A stretch of DNA of 64,000 bases from Oscheius sp. JU75 (GCA_037178855.1 JASJZC010000001.1:7254001-7318000), one strand, 5' to 3'. Numbered from the stretch's first letter, positions 23,939 to 36,667 are shown. Numbers and translations: made by a program. The notes: generated by a model from the sequence alone, not told the origin.

Positions 23939-24511
23939 CTACTCGAGGGGATTGTAGAAGATCTCCTGCGCTTTGGGAACAATCTCGTTGACGATTCTGT
24001 TCCACAGTTCCTTGCTCGGTACCTGGGACTTGATCTGCTCCATGGGCAGCTCGAATTGGAGCTTCTGGTTCAATTGGTTGATGTTGTCATTGAATTGAGA
24101 TTTGAGCTGGAGAAAAACTTTTCTTGAGTTTTTTGTCGACTTACAGAGTCAGGAAGCTGCTTGGCAATCTGGATGACAGCTGTAAGGAATGAGTCGACCT
24201 TGTTCTGAAATGGGGAATAGGCTCAGAGGTACTGTAGACCTACAGCCATGTCGGGTCCATAAGTTGTCCTGACAAAGTTCTTCAATACATCCAGCTGAAC
24301 TTGTTCAGTGGCGTTCTCGTACGGCTTCATGACCTGAAAACCAACTTGTTTTCGAATTTCTCTCATTCACCTTGAATCCATCCCGCATGAAAGGAATCGG
24401 GTTGATTTGACCCTTCTCGTTGACCAGTCTCTTGTCGACCAGGAGCTTGAAGTCCAGGATTGACTCGACAGTAACAGTCAGGAGAGCACAGATGAGAAGA
24501 CGAGAGAACAT
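23939..24511 (-). CDS. Small secreted protein, family unknown
   Basis: Four exons, minus strand: 24511-24371, 24333-24244, 24204-24145, 24106-23939, joined by introns of about 38-40 nt with matching phases; about 152 residues. It starts with a signal peptide (MFSRLLICALLTVTVES). The mature part is hydrophilic, predicted helical, with one NAT sequon, Gln/Asn-rich segments (FNDNINQLNQKL) and the end EIFYNPLE. No cysteines are visible in the mature protein. I do not recognise the family. A TATA-like TATTTAAA lies 40 nt upstream of the ATG, so it probably has its own promoter. The neighbours on both sides are non-coding. Confidence 0.75.
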
Positions 24512-24550
24512 GACGGGAGCTCGGTGATCTCTTTTGCAAAAGAGCGCAAG

Positions 24551-24558
24551 TTTAAATA
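24551..24558 (-). promoter_or_regulatory. TATA-like element
   Basis: TATTTAAA on the minus strand, 40 nt upstream of the start codon of the small secreted protein gene ending at 24511. Spacing suits a core promoter with a very short 5'UTR. Confidence 0.5.
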
Positions 24559-24559
24559 G

Positions 24560-26605
24560 CCATTCGGGAGACAGGTTATCGGGATCAGAGACTGACTCAC
24601 AGAGGACAAAAGAGTAACAGACGGGATGAATGTACACCCTTGTTGATCCTGTGATTCAACTAGATAACAACCGTTAACAGCCACTCTGATTTGAGAGTGA
24701 TGTATAGTATAGAGAGGAAAGGTTTCCGAAGAATGACTACGATTTGAGGCAAATCTGGTGATCAAATTTTCACGTTAACTATTCATTATCCGAATCTGAG
24801 CAGAGAGAGTTCGTCTGTGTGAAATGTACACTTCAATCGACATCCTAGAAGAAAGTCATTGATTCCATGATGGCCACCAGTGCTTCTTTTACAGGTCCAC
24901 TACTTCTCCACAACTTCTGCTTCCATTTTTCCAAAGAATTTGTCGTCGCATAAGCTGTCTCCTGCTCATTTGTAGAAAGAAAACTTTATACAGACAAGCT
25001 CGGCTGTTACCCCTCCGGAGTTCAAGTTACTGTTATGCACGTACGGTTTATGTTCCATTGCTACATATTACCACTTCCCCGCGTGCTTCTAACACGTCAT
25101 TTGCTGTTGCTTTCCATTCATTTGAACAAGTATTTCTATTACCGCTAGGGGCTCAAGTGACAGTTATAGTGAGGATTGGGAGAAAAGCCTCACTTTACAG
25201 TCCTTTTTATTTTTAGAGAGAGCGAGGATCGCTGACCCGTCTTGAATCTTTCGTCTTTTGGAGTCACAGCTAATCGAGCTTTGGACATATCCTCTTACGG
25301 AATGAGGAAGATTTGCAAAGCGGCTATTTCAGTATAGGACGTAAGACCAGAAATCATTCTACTGAGAGAATCTTAGGATGCAGACCAATATATCTTTCCC
25401 ACGCTGCTGACCGTCTCGTTGTTATGTTGTCTCACCGCCCGACTACCAGTTGCCACGTGGTCAGATCAAGCTATCCAGTCCTCTATCTTTTTGTTCAGTT
25501 TCTCTTGCGTGCTGCCAATTGCTACGCATCATCGGAAAGACTTGCCATTTTGGCTTGGAGAGACATGGGAAGAGATCCGTACTGAAACTAGCGAAAGTGC
25601 GTCTTGCACTCTCGGACAATGGCCACCGACTGTGAAAAGTCGGAGAAAGTGCGAGCGAACAGAGGGCCACTAGCCGGGTCGGGAACACGTCTAAAGGGTT
25701 CGGAACGCGTTAGTCAGTCTCCTGTTCGGATGTTTGGACGTCTGCGGCATCGGGGAAAGCAGCCTGCAAATGTATTTCTCTTCTGATGGGTTACTGTAGT
25801 CAATGGAGATGATCAGAACAGATCAAATGAATGTTCTTAGTGTTCCATCCCGGGTGGTAGTACCTTAGTTCAAGAGAATTGAAGGGAAGAGGGTCTCTTG
25901 TCAATCCAATCGTTCCCGATATCTTTTTCGAACACGAATCTTTTGGACTTTATCTAATGGGCATCAATCCAACACCCAGAGACGGGGCGCTACAAAAAGA
26001 GACCGTGGTGGACGGGATCCCACTGACGGACTGCGAATGGCACGAAGCAAACGGAAGAGACCAGACTTTCAGATTTTGCTCTCAGATCTTCAGAATCTGG
26101 ACCCGATCTCTGCTCAGCGCTGTGACGATCCTCAAAAGCTTCCTGATCCGTGGATTGACCGGGCAGTAATCTTATCCTGTAATAGAGTGAAACGAGGACT
26201 GCTTTGTCCCTGGTCTTGAGAGGAACAGAAGTCTCGATGAAGGGAAGACACCTGTTGTCTTCTTTCTTCAGCGAGCCATCTGTTATCTTTTTGTTTGTTT
26301 GACTCTGACATTCCACTTCTTTCTTATTTTCTACACAGCTGTTTTCCAGGAAAAGGGAAGGGAAGTCAAGTCCAGACGCTTCTAAAGATTTATGAAAGCA
26401 TCGTTACTCGCTCGAGAGGAAACCTGTGGATTTGTTTTCGAGAGACGTTCCTATTGCGACAAATTTCCCGCAATCTGCCGCAGTGAAAAAATCTCGTTCT
26501 TGCTCCCGAAACACGTCCGTTCCCGACTAGCAAAGTTCATCTTTAGGCGGGGAAGAATCCAGGTAGAGCCTGGCGCGTAGGGAGGAGATACCGTGCCTGG
26601 GACAA
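24560..26605. other. Intergenic region without a supported gene
   Basis: Only short overlapping open frames. Two copies of the GGGGCTCAAGT repeat lie at about 25.02 and 25.15 kb. Confidence 0.5.
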
Positions 26606-26609
26606 CAAC

Positions 26610-26661
26610 CCGTTCTCGCCTGCGTTTCGGACGTATAAAATGATGCCGTCGGCGAGAACGG
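26610..26661 (+). promoter_or_regulatory. TATA box flanked by an 11-bp inverted repeat
   Basis: CCGTTCTCGCC at 26610-26620 and its exact inverse GGCGAGAACGG at 26651-26661 surround a TATAAAA at 26634. An ATG follows 29 nt after the right arm and opens a short arginine-containing leader (MLRTTFSRLDIQFLIK) ending at a GT donor. The layout resembles the start of the LEA gene at 62 kb (TATA, mitochondrial-type leader, early intron). I could not find the downstream exons. Confidence 0.4.
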
Positions 26662-27373
26662 TCCGCACCTTTTCACCGTCTTCCTTCCGATGTTGCGAAC
26701 AACTTTCAGTCGTTTAGATATTCAGTTTCTTATAAAGCTTCAACGGGCATCCCTTCAGGTATCCAGCGTAAAAACCTAGTAGGCACGTACTATCTGAATC
26801 GTTGCTCTTTGACGTAAACTACCAGGTGAAAAGTTCCAGCATTGTACTTCCGTGAGATCTGCTTATTCCGAGTCTGGGTGGGCGTCCTGCCCTTTTCAGA
26901 GACCTACTTTACTATGGGAAGTGTAGTCTGAGGTCGAGCTTGCGTCACTTGTCCCTGGGATACAAAAAGCTTTTGACTGCAGTCTCTTCTCGACGTTTTT
27001 GATCTTATGACAAACACATAGAATTTAGCGATCAGTCTGATAACATATTAAACAGTTTTGCTGATAGTTGATAATGCCCTGTATGTCCTCCAACCGTGAC
27101 TCCTGGCAGGTCTCGGTCCATAAGCCGTTTTTAGTAGTTTCTTTCGTCTGATAAGCGCGTGAGAAAGTTCACTGAACAAGTCCGAAAGTGACTGCTCCCA
27201 CAGACAGTACAAAATGTCACATGGGCGGAAAATATTAGCTTTCACGCTTGCCTGATCTATGAGTAACTCACGGTGTTTTCGACTATTGAAAGTACAAGCT
27301 CACCTACTATTCTTCCTTTTTTACATGTACTTACCTAATGGTCCGAGAGTCTAATAAAGCTCTGGTAATTAGA

Positions 27374-27462
27374 TATCCTACTTTTACAATTTGCAAAAGG
27401 CGTCCGTCTGCGACAACTTTAATCTGGGATAACACTTGACAATGTTTGTGAACTTTTCTGTC
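27374..27462 (+). repeat. Dispersed repeat A, copy 1
   Basis: About 90 nt resembling 61413-61510 in the same orientation (shared core GATAACRCTTGACAATGTTT and CGTCYGTCTGCGACA). No coding potential. Confidence 0.75.
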
Positions 27463-28228
27463 AAGACAAGTCAAGCTAATGCAAGAAGAAAGAAAAAGAA
27501 TTGCTTTAAATGTAAAAAGAAAGTTATTGCTTTTGCTCCTTGGAGAGTTTCTTAGCAATGGACTACTCGGAGCTCAATAAAACCGCCGACCAGGCTCCAG
27601 AATACTCCAGAAATTGATAGTAGCGAAATTCAGTTACGAAACGTTCTAAATAGGTGCACAGTTTGTATTGACTACAGTAATTACTTAGCTTTTGTGACTA
27701 TCTTAAAAGAGTTAAACTGATCTCTTTCCCAAAAGAAATCTGAGGCTTACTTCCAAACTGACAAAAGACTGCTGTAATCGGATCATATCATTAGGATAAT
27801 CGGGTAGTGGTCAAATATTCGCCGGTCCCACGCAGTCTAGAGATGGGCACAGTTTCTTTCAATTGATGAACAGCTCTTTCGTCATTCCAGTAGGGTTTGA
27901 GCTCGGCTCTTTTTCGACTAAGTCCGTCTCTTGCCCTAAATCCACACTACACGCACGATGACGCCTGTTATCTTCTCTTCTCAAGAGACAGCGTGAGCCA
28001 AAATAGATCTGCGTAGGAAATAATTGAATTAGTCTCGTGCGGGAAATGAATCACAACCACGAAGCTAGTAATTAACAGTAGTAGAAACTGCGCTCAAAGC
28101 ATGGGTACGGGTTCTAGGAAAGGTTCACATTTCTTCTAACCTGTTCGACTCGACAGCGCCGATAGCAAACATGATTCTGACAAGGTAGTCGACAGTCCTG
28201 TAGCTGAGACTCTTGACTCCTGGAATCT

Positions 28229-28283
28229 TTCTTTATTAAAGCGCAGTGGTGTCCGTCTGTCTGTCATGGTGCCCGCACAATTG
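28229..28283 (-). repeat. Dispersed repeat B, copy 1
   Basis: On the minus strand reads TGTGCGGGCACCATGACAGA then CACTGCGCTTTAATAAAG; nearly the same sequence lies on the plus strand at 35335-35388. Two shorter relatives with CACAGAAACCATYGCGCT lie at 35.74 and 36.67 kb. Confidence 0.75.
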
Positions 28284-28289
28284 CCTTTC

Positions 28290-31200
28290 AACACGAATAC
28301 CCAAAAACTCTGGCAAGTCATTTGATATCAAGAAATAAGGGAACAAGCCAGCTGTAAAGGAAATTCCTGTTACCGGGGAAGCGGCGCAGTCGCCTGTGGT
28401 CTAAGCCAAGTCCAAAGGGCTGCGAAGCTGCCGTCGGCAGCTGGTCACTGACTATTTCTCGACCCGCATTTGAAACCTCATAAGCTCTCCCTCAACTCAA
28501 TCTCGCATCTTTGTCTGCCTCCAATCTGCTCCTCGTGACTCTACTCTTTACAAACCCAAAGGTTGCGACTTCAGGTTAAACCTCATCAGGTCAACTAATT
28601 TTGTCCAGACCCCCCTTGAAAATGTAGTGGCGTTCGCGAGAGTCAGATTAGATTTCATTTAAGTTCGAGAGTTTGGTCTTGGTTCCGGAAGGAATCCGTC
28701 TCGTTTTTAGGCCGAGCATCTGACTCCTTTGTAATGGAGAAAGAAAGACTGGAACTGATTGGTTCGTTTCCGTTCTCAAGAAAATTCTTACGTAACCTTT
28801 CACCACACAGCTGTTCTACTTTCTCGCCTGAGTCAGACATCCCGTCACCCATTTTGGCGATTTGAAGGTCGTCTATTGAAAAGTGATGAAAGATCAGAAT
28901 GTCTTTACTCGGGTAATCTTATTTTGGGAGAGATTAAAATATGCCGCTACTAAAGAACTGATTTGGGGCTTGGAAGTCGGAAGACCAATGTTTGACATAA
29001 AGTAATCTCCGGAGGACGTGGCTCTGTCTCTTGAATCTTCGGAAGATCCACAGGCAAAGTTCTCTTGACCACACACAGGATGTGTGTTCCAAAAAAGGCT
29101 ACTATAATCCGTCGAAGGTGATTAGAACCCCAGCCAGCACGGACTGGTCCAAATCCCTATGCACTGCATCTTTCCGAGTTGAAGTACGAGGCAGAAAAAG
29201 CTTGCAAGTGCATTCTTCGCAGCCATTTCCTTTGCAAGACCAATAGGTTGCAAAGCTGCAGAGCGAGATCTGGGTCATATTCATAGTTTGTACCTCTTTC
29301 TCACTATGTTTGACACCGAATCCCGTCTAGCTCCATTCTTTCACAAGTGGTACAGGACTGTCAGTAAAAGACACCAGACTCCATACCCAGGTTAGCTTGG
29401 GAGCTAGCTTCGTTGGAGGATTTTTCTAATGTCACGGTAGGTCTGCTGGAACAGCATCTACCTGTCAAGAGCCCCAACGAGGCATCAGCCAAACTCATAG
29501 GACAAATTCTAGTGAACTGAAAGTAGTCTGGTCTGTTTTTACAGTAGTTGACCTATCACATACCTTGACCGTCTTATTGAAAACTTTGTCTGTATCTGCT
29601 CCCAGAAATGGGGATTTCGTTTTTAGGTTCGAAATTGCCATTCTCCTGGGCGGACAAATGATCTTTTCCTATTTTAGATGGCTAGAATTCCTCTACAGAT
29701 CCAAGTGGTATTTGTGAAGCGATCAGATCTCACGTCAGAGAACGCGTGAAACCAAATGAGACCGTATAATCGGCGGATCAAGTTCAGCCATTGGATACAT
29801 CTTTGTGGCAACATCCACTGCTAATTCATGTTTGTCTGCAATCCTTCTAATCCTACAATCTCACACAAAAATATTGTGTTTCAATTTGTCGGCGAGAAGC
29901 CGCCGCGTCAAGGTCGAGTCCAGACTTCCCTGGAGGACGAAAAACAAAGCTCACGTGTTCATTTGAGCCGTTTTGGCCAGTCTGCCAGGGGAGATAGTAG
30001 GTCAAAGTGATTCCAAAGTTCTTTTTGGATGTTTCTTTAACTATAGAGGATGAACTCTATTATCTGTCCAAGCACTTGAAAGCAGCTTTCTCGTTTCCAG
30101 CGTAAGAGAAACACTTCTATCCAAATGCACTGGAAGAGGACATACGAATGTTCTGGAAGAGTTTCGCAACTCACGACCTCCGGTCAGAAGGTCATCTTTG
30201 ATCGTATCTGGAGGTCGCTAACTATGCGCTCTGTCGTTGAAAATGGCCTGGGGTGGGATTGAGGAGCAAAATCACGTAGTCAAAGGTTGAACAGTCAAGT
30301 TGTCGTAGTTCCAAAGAACAGACACTTCAATCACGGACACTTCAGTCTGGCGTTCCTCAATTGACTACCTAGCTTTTCGGCAAGGAATTGTCTCTACAGG
30401 ATTTCCGACAACTCTTACTCTCACTAGCACAGACTACCGGGTCACTTTTTTTTAAAAACGCGGGTGGTACAGAGACATAGACGTCCTTAATTAGTGGGGA
30501 GCTGGAAAACGTCTGGTCACGGCCTGTCACCAGCCCAAAAAAAAGTCTCTGCCAAGCTGATGGTCTGAGTAGATAAAGTCTGTCTCTAGCAGATGACGAG
30601 AGAGTGACCGCGTTACGTGAGACAAACAGATGTTCAGTGGTCAAGGTAAGTCAAGGAGTTGTTTTGTACTATCGGCAGATAGCGGGGACGCGCGTGTATG
30701 GCGGAAAAACAAAAGCAAAAAGCAGTCAGAGATGGTCACTGAATCGGCGAAAACAATTGACAGGGTCAGTGCCGACGAAGCTGTCTCTCGGGAACGGTCG
30801 CGTCTCCACCAGACGTTTCTAGAGTCTCGACCGTTTCTCATTCATACTCTTCTTCTTGTTCCACTGTCTCTCAGTTTCTTCCTATCCAGTTCCCTTACCA
30901 GACCATTCAACTACCTGACTCTCTTCATTTCTTCTTTGACATCTTCCCTTTCTAGACAGAAAATTTCACACTTGTCTTCCCTTCCTTTCATACTTTTGGG
31001 CCCTCTTCTATCTTGTATACGTGCCTACGTTCTTTTGAGCCAATAGTGGTACTCTGACTCAAAAAGCCACATGAGCTGTAGCACCTGAAGAAGCTGTGAG
31101 TAGGCTGAATACGTTTCATCGTAGAAGTAAACTTTTTTTTTAAACTCGAATTGGATTGTCTATACCATAAACTCGAAAACCAAAGGGTCGGTACCAAAAC

Positions 31201-31600
31201 CAGTATGCTAGACAGTTTCAGTCCATTCGCAATGGTTATCTCAACCGATTTCTTTCATTCCCAGTTATTTCTTAGCCGTCTAGCCAACCTAATAAAAACT
31301 TTTCTGATTTCTGTAGCATTCAGTCTAGCATCCTTCTTGTCTCGCGAATGTTTCCCTGTTTCCTCATAGCCACCAAATGTTTCGTATCTGTTCAGTTTTC
31401 CCGCCCAAAAGTAGCCTCAGTCCCACAGGCTCTCTTTCTCCGCCCTCAAAGTAGGCGGAGTCTATGAGAAGAAGAAGGGGCGGGAAAATACTCCTAATTT
31501 TCCTTTCGTCGTGCCGACTCGACCTGTCGCCTCCTGGCACAGCTCCACCTCCATGGGGCGGGTCTAGACTTCCTATACTCATACTCTCTTGTTCTTTCTT
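28290..31600. other. Intergenic region without a supported gene
   Basis: No open frame with domain character or splice support on either strand. Confidence 0.5.
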
Positions 31601-31651
31601 GTCTGGACACCTTGACTCATACTGTCTCTTTCAGAACACACACACACAACG

Positions 31652-32226
31652 ATGAAAGTCCTCCTCGCTCTCCTTGCTCTCCTTGCTCTTCTGGCCCTCG
31701 CAGTAGCTGCTCCTCACAAACGAGAAGGTGAGTACTGTCAAGGTTCCCTGTCTTCCAAACTCCTGTACTGTAATCCAGGCTCATCCCAAAGAGTCTCCCC
31801 ACACCAAAATAGTAGCGTTCCAAATCCCCCAACCTTGAGGAGATGTAGCGAAATTCTGACCAGTCCTTGAGAAAATTAGGTAACCAAACCGAAAAGCCGG
31901 CTTTTCGCCGTGGTGAGAGAAACGGAAGGAACGGCGATCTGTGTACTTTTGTTTTTGACACAGAGATGGCCTTGACGTGAGAGAAGGCAACACTTGGGGA
32001 GCTTTTAAAAACAAGAGACTTTTCAGAAGGAACATTTGACTACGACTACAAGCTCTTCGACGACGATCTGTTCGACAAGGAGGGAGTCGCCGTCGACCGA
32101 ATGATTGGCAAGAAGATGGACACCAAAAAGGCTCCCGAGCATCACCACCACCATCACCATCATCACCACAAGGAACACTTGAAGACGAACAGAGTCAGCA
32201 GTTTCTTCGACAGCTTCAGATTGTGA
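31652..32226 (+). CDS. Secreted small protein with a natural run of ten histidines
   Basis: Exon 1 31652-31727, exon 2 32027-32226; phase-matched; about 91 residues. The signal peptide is a strong leucine run (LLALLALLALLALAVAA) and is followed by PHKRE. The mature part has an acidic, aromatic segment (DYDYKLFDDDLFDKEG), a lysine patch (KKMDTKKAPE), ten consecutive His encoded by mixed CAC/CAT codons, and the tail SSFFDSFRL. Mixed codons argue against a recent triplet expansion. A His run in a secreted protein predicts binding of Zn, Cu or Ni; Asp/Tyr segments could also bind mineral or metal (inference). An acceptor (CTCTTTCAG) lies 17 nt before the ATG. No family recognised. Confidence 0.8.
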
Positions 32227-32229
32227 GAG

Positions 32230-35070
32230 ACGGTGAGTAGGGGTTACTGTAAGCGGACATAGTCCAGGACTTTCCCAAGGCCATGATATTCCGGCTGTTC
32301 TTTTGAAGCGAAAAAAACGCATACTGTGTGTGTGCGGTAAATTTGGCAACAATCAACTGATGACAATCTCTCTTTCAGGTACCGGTCCGTCTCTCCCGGC
32401 ACACAAGGTCGCTTGCTGGCTCGTAGCCAGCGCACCTCTCGGTGCCAGCCGTCTCCAAGGCCATCCTTCACGCCTTCTTCTCAGCCTTCTAGTGCAATTC
32501 CTGATCTCACCCCTCGTACCGTCAGTGCCTTCGGATAGTTTCCCCGTCAGCTAGACAGACCTCCCCATTTCCTTTCCTTTAGCAGCTCCCGGTCATACCG
32601 CCATCTTTCAACAGTTGCTCAGTCTCTCCCATTCTCGCAACGTGTCAGACCCCTTATGAAGCCATAGATCTCCTCCTCCTGTCCTCTATCTCCTCTTCTC
32701 CGCCGAGAGGTGCTGTCCTGAGAAACACATTTATGTACATATCTGGTGACACAGAGTGATCCATAGCATATTTGTTCGTGAGCATATTATTGTGTAGAAT
32801 AAAACTGAGAGTTATCTGATCTTGGGTGGGAGAGAGGGAACTTGACCTTGTTCCGATAGTCTCTGAAAGATCGCAAGGGGGTTCGGCTTTAAAACACAGT
32901 CTGTGTGCTACACTCTTCTGGATAGAAGTCACTAGAACAGACTGATTGGAATGGCCACTTTGTGCCTCGTTCCGGGTCTTTCTTCTCTTCCTCTTTCGAC
33001 TATTTGCTTGTTCAGCGTCTACCGGTTTGGTAAAACTGATACGAACCTGAAACAATGTCTCACGTGGGCACAATTGCAACAAAAATCATGATAACCGAAG
33101 GGTATCAGGTGATACTCGTAGTAAACGAGAGGGGAAGAAGCTGGCCTGGCGCTAAGGAGATTCTGATGGGAACCTCATTGAAACCAAACCTCAGTAAGTT
33201 TGAGGTCTATTCCAGAACTGCTGACTGCTGTAAGGGAGATAGGTATGTCTAGATCAACTTGTCTACGCAGCAGTAAACACAAACAGCAGGTAGACGAAAA
33301 GCTTTGCAGAATGAAAGTGGGTTGGTAAGTTCCAAACATCCGGCCTGTCCAGAGAGTACGAGTCTAAGGCGCTCGCCAGTTTGAATTCGGCGCGAATGTG
33401 GTTTTAACCAAACCAATGCAACAAAACATATTCGAAAGCGTTTTCCGGTGTTTCTGGGTATAAGACCAAAACAGTAGTTACGTCTGAGATTCAAACCCCG
33501 GCTTTTGGCGCGGCAGTCGGAGCGCTTACCGACTGAGCCACGAGGTTTCAGGTAGGTCGTTTCAATCTGTACAGCTGAACCACTACCGTACCCTTCCTTT
33601 CCCTTTCTTCCTCCCTGATAACGTCTTGCTCTGATAACTCACTCCCAGCCATTATCTCCCATACCGTATTCGCACTTCCCATCTGCCCGGCACGACTCTG
33701 ACTCAAAGAGGACCGTGTGAAAGGATACTATACTGTGTCATTGCTATCGCTGACTGTGATATCATCGCCGGCCATGATGTCATCTTGGATCCAGAAATGG
33801 TCAGAAGGGGGTCTCTGCAGTAAGGGAGTTTCTGTTCCTCTGGCTCCGACAGATAAGTCTTAACTTGAAAATGAGCGTAAGCGAGAGAAAGTGATTTATG
33901 AGAAGGGTTCGGCATTGGAACTGTCTCTTTTCACGCGTGAGGAGAAGTTTACTGTGCTTACCGTACCCATTTACTGGTTTCTCTTCAGTTACTGTAACCA
34001 GTCACACTATATATTTGGGTATTCACCACATTTTGCGCGAGCAACCAACTCTTATAAGATTGCGGTAGTAACTCCTTGTAGATCGTTGGTAGATGCAGCA
34101 TTTTCAAGCCTCGGAAGCCTTCCATTTTTCCCAAGTATCCAACACTTTTGCAAACCACATATACTAAAAGGAACGGTCCTTAACCAGCGTTCCGAAAAGC
34201 ACTCCAATCGTCGCCTCTTCCAATCTTCCTATAAAGATTGAAAAGCTCCGAGTTAGCCTTCTAAGCCGGCAATTTTGACGATTGGCCGATAGAATAACGA
34301 GAGCAACAGCAAAAAACATCACAACGTGCTTCCCAAGCCAAGAGATCAAGGTGGAATAAAAGTGGTGAAGCATGCACAAATTGATACGTATTAGCGTCTT
34401 CTCTCGCTCGCGATAGAGAGAGAGAGAATAGGTTTGACCCGAAACCGATATAGTGAAAACCTAAAAGGAGGGTACGGAAAACGTGCAGCGACAGCCACGC
34501 CAGGCATTGCACAGGCGTGTCTCTCTCTCTGACCCAGTTATTTCGAGTCATGAAACCGTTTTCCAGTTTAGCAAAGTTTTATGATGCTGTCGCTTTTGAT
34601 CTGCTACGTAACTTTCCTGAATAACCTGAAAGCTAAAACGGAACTCTTGGCTAAGAAAACTGGGTTGAAGCACGACAGTCGAGATCTTGTGGAGAAAGGA
34701 ACACTGTTTGAAATGAGACTGAAGATCGAAAGCCGGATAGAGAATGCGTCAGAGTTGGGATTTCAACTCAGAATGACTGCATTCAGCGAATCTCACTTCC
34801 AATCAGAAAGGAACCACTCCGATTAGATTATGAGAAGGCACTCATAAGTGAGGAATACTGTGAGCGGAAGCATCTTTCTCTTCCACTCCACCTAGTTCTC
34901 ATTATAGTTCTTAGCTACGAGAGTTTGTTGCCGTTGTAGTCAAAGACACATCTCTTGCAAACCAGAAAGAAGTGTCTAGATTTTCAAGGAACAGGTGTCC
35001 GATACAGTTCAAGTTGGTTGAGTAACCGCTTCTATCCAACTACATAAGTACTTAGCTGTGGCTTCAATGA
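32230..35070. other. Intergenic region, tRNA-like element only
   Basis: No supported gene; one tRNA-derived element near 33.5 kb and one copy of the TTTGAATTCGGCGCG motif at about 33.38 kb. Confidence 0.5.
33483..33545 (-). repeat. tRNA-derived element
   Basis: On the minus strand, GTGGCTCAGTCGG resembles a tRNA D-arm with A box and GGGGTTTGAATC a T-arm with B box, about 35 nt apart. The acceptor and anticodon arms do not pair well, so it is a relic or SINE head rather than a working tRNA gene. Confidence 0.45.
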
Positions 35071-35164
35071 CTTTACCCAATCAAGTAGAGTATGAGACCA
35101 GTCACAGCCATCGCCCACAGACTATAGCTGTGACTGCTCTCATACTCTTTTTGATTGAGTAAAG
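35071..35164. ncRNA. Long imperfect hairpin (41-bp arms, 12-nt loop)
   Basis: Arms at 35071-35111 and 35124-35164 are inverse complements with about five mismatches; loop CGCCCACAGACT. Size and isolated mismatches resemble an animal pre-miRNA or a short hpRNA, though a small MITE would look similar. No coding frame overlaps it. Confidence 0.45.
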
Positions 35165-35334
35165 TCCGTCTGAGTCTATTTCAAACAAGTACTGAGAACA
35201 GGGACAAACCTGAATAGTAACTCTTAGTAACACAGTATTTAGGAACACTTCTCCCCTCGTGTCTTCTATAAAACCAGCTGCCGGAGGCAGATTCGCAGCC
35301 CTTCAGTCTTGGCTTAGAATTGTTAACAGGTGGC

Positions 35335-35388
35335 TTTGTGCGGACACCATAACAGACGGACAGACACTACTGCGCTTTAGTAAAGAAA
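35335..35388 (+). repeat. Dispersed repeat B, copy 2
   Basis: Near-identical to the inverse of 28229-28283 (TGTGCGGACACCATAACAGA ... TGCGCTTTAGTAAAG). Confidence 0.75.
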
Positions 35389-35737
35389 AATACGATCCAG
35401 AGCAATTTGAAATTTTTGATTCCGACTGGACTTGCCGCCTCTGGTCTGTGAAAGCAGTTTACAGAAAGTCCACAGTCAAGATTTATCCCGGATAATTGTT
35501 GGCATGTGTTACGAACAGACGCCTTTTAGGTAGGATACCAGCCGTCTCCGACGGCTTCGACGTCCTTTTGCCTTCAGTTTGCATTGGCGGCTGCGCCCCT
35601 TCGTAGTAACCAAAGACTTCCAGTGGCTTCATTGGGAAAAAAACCAAATTCTAGAGCGCACCCAAAGTCGACTTGCCAACCAACTTAGGCAACAACTGTT
35701 TTGAACAACAAGACTTCTGAACAATTCTGTTCTCCCT

Positions 35738-35808
35738 TCTGTTTCGTGGCCTCAGTCAAACAAACGGACAGAGTCCTCCACAGAAACCATCGCGCTTTAA
35801 ATAGGAGA
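35738..35808 (+). repeat. Dispersed repeat B relative, copy 3
   Basis: CTGTTTCGTGGCCTCAGTCA ... CACAGAAACCATCGCGCT; matches 36668-36735 in inverted orientation. Confidence 0.7.
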
Positions 35809-36667
35809 GATCTCTCACTTTCTCTATCCTTCCCCTATTCTAGATTATGTGTCCTTCTGTGCAATCCCTCTTCTTGTTACAGTGAAGTTGAGCTAACTTT
35901 GAGAATAACTCGTAGTCTCCTCCTTCGGCCCAATGAAAACCATTTCTGCTAGTATATTCCCAACAATGCAGAACTGTGTACACTCCTCTGGAGATCAGAT
36001 TCTCCGCAATTCTTTTCTAGTGTTTTCTTCTTTCGCCTAAGCTGCAAGCATCAGCTGACCAATCTCAGAAAAATATACACACACATGAAAAAATATACGA
36101 ATCTCATCCTGGATTATCTCCCCGCGATTCGTGGTATTTTTCTGGCAACAATAGATCTTCAACCTCCTTGGACCTTTCGAATCTTTTGGTTTCTTTCTCT
36201 CTATATGGTGATTGTGAGGAAATGTCAGGGTACCAGGAGGAGCCTGGTAGGGGTGGAGGACAATAGCATCCGAAAAGAGTATGGGAGCGGGAGGACCGGT
36301 ACAAAAGAGGCATTCAGAACAACAGACTCATGCAAGTTTTGCTCGAAAGAGGTTTGAAATTTTGACCTTTTTCGTCGGTTGTATAGATTCTGTTGTGTCC
36401 TTATGCAAGAATAGCTGATTTGGCTTGACATCAAAGGCAATAAGGTTTACGGTAGTTACGTGGTAGGAGTTTCGTGACCCATAACGAACTACAAACATGA
36501 GTGACCACACAACAGTTTTATATATATATGTTTCTTGTAAAATGTATCCAGAAAGAGCCTCCAGTATCTGTCAAGACTCCCGTAGACAGCTGGTTCGCAG
36601 AAATCTCGTCCTTGAGAAAACCTTATAAGAGGGGAACGGCGCCAAACTATCTTCACTATCTAGAGCG

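Noticed and set aside
30630-31046. 138-codon frame on the plus strand
   Set aside because: Ser/Leu-rich pyrimidine-tract translation without domain or splice context.
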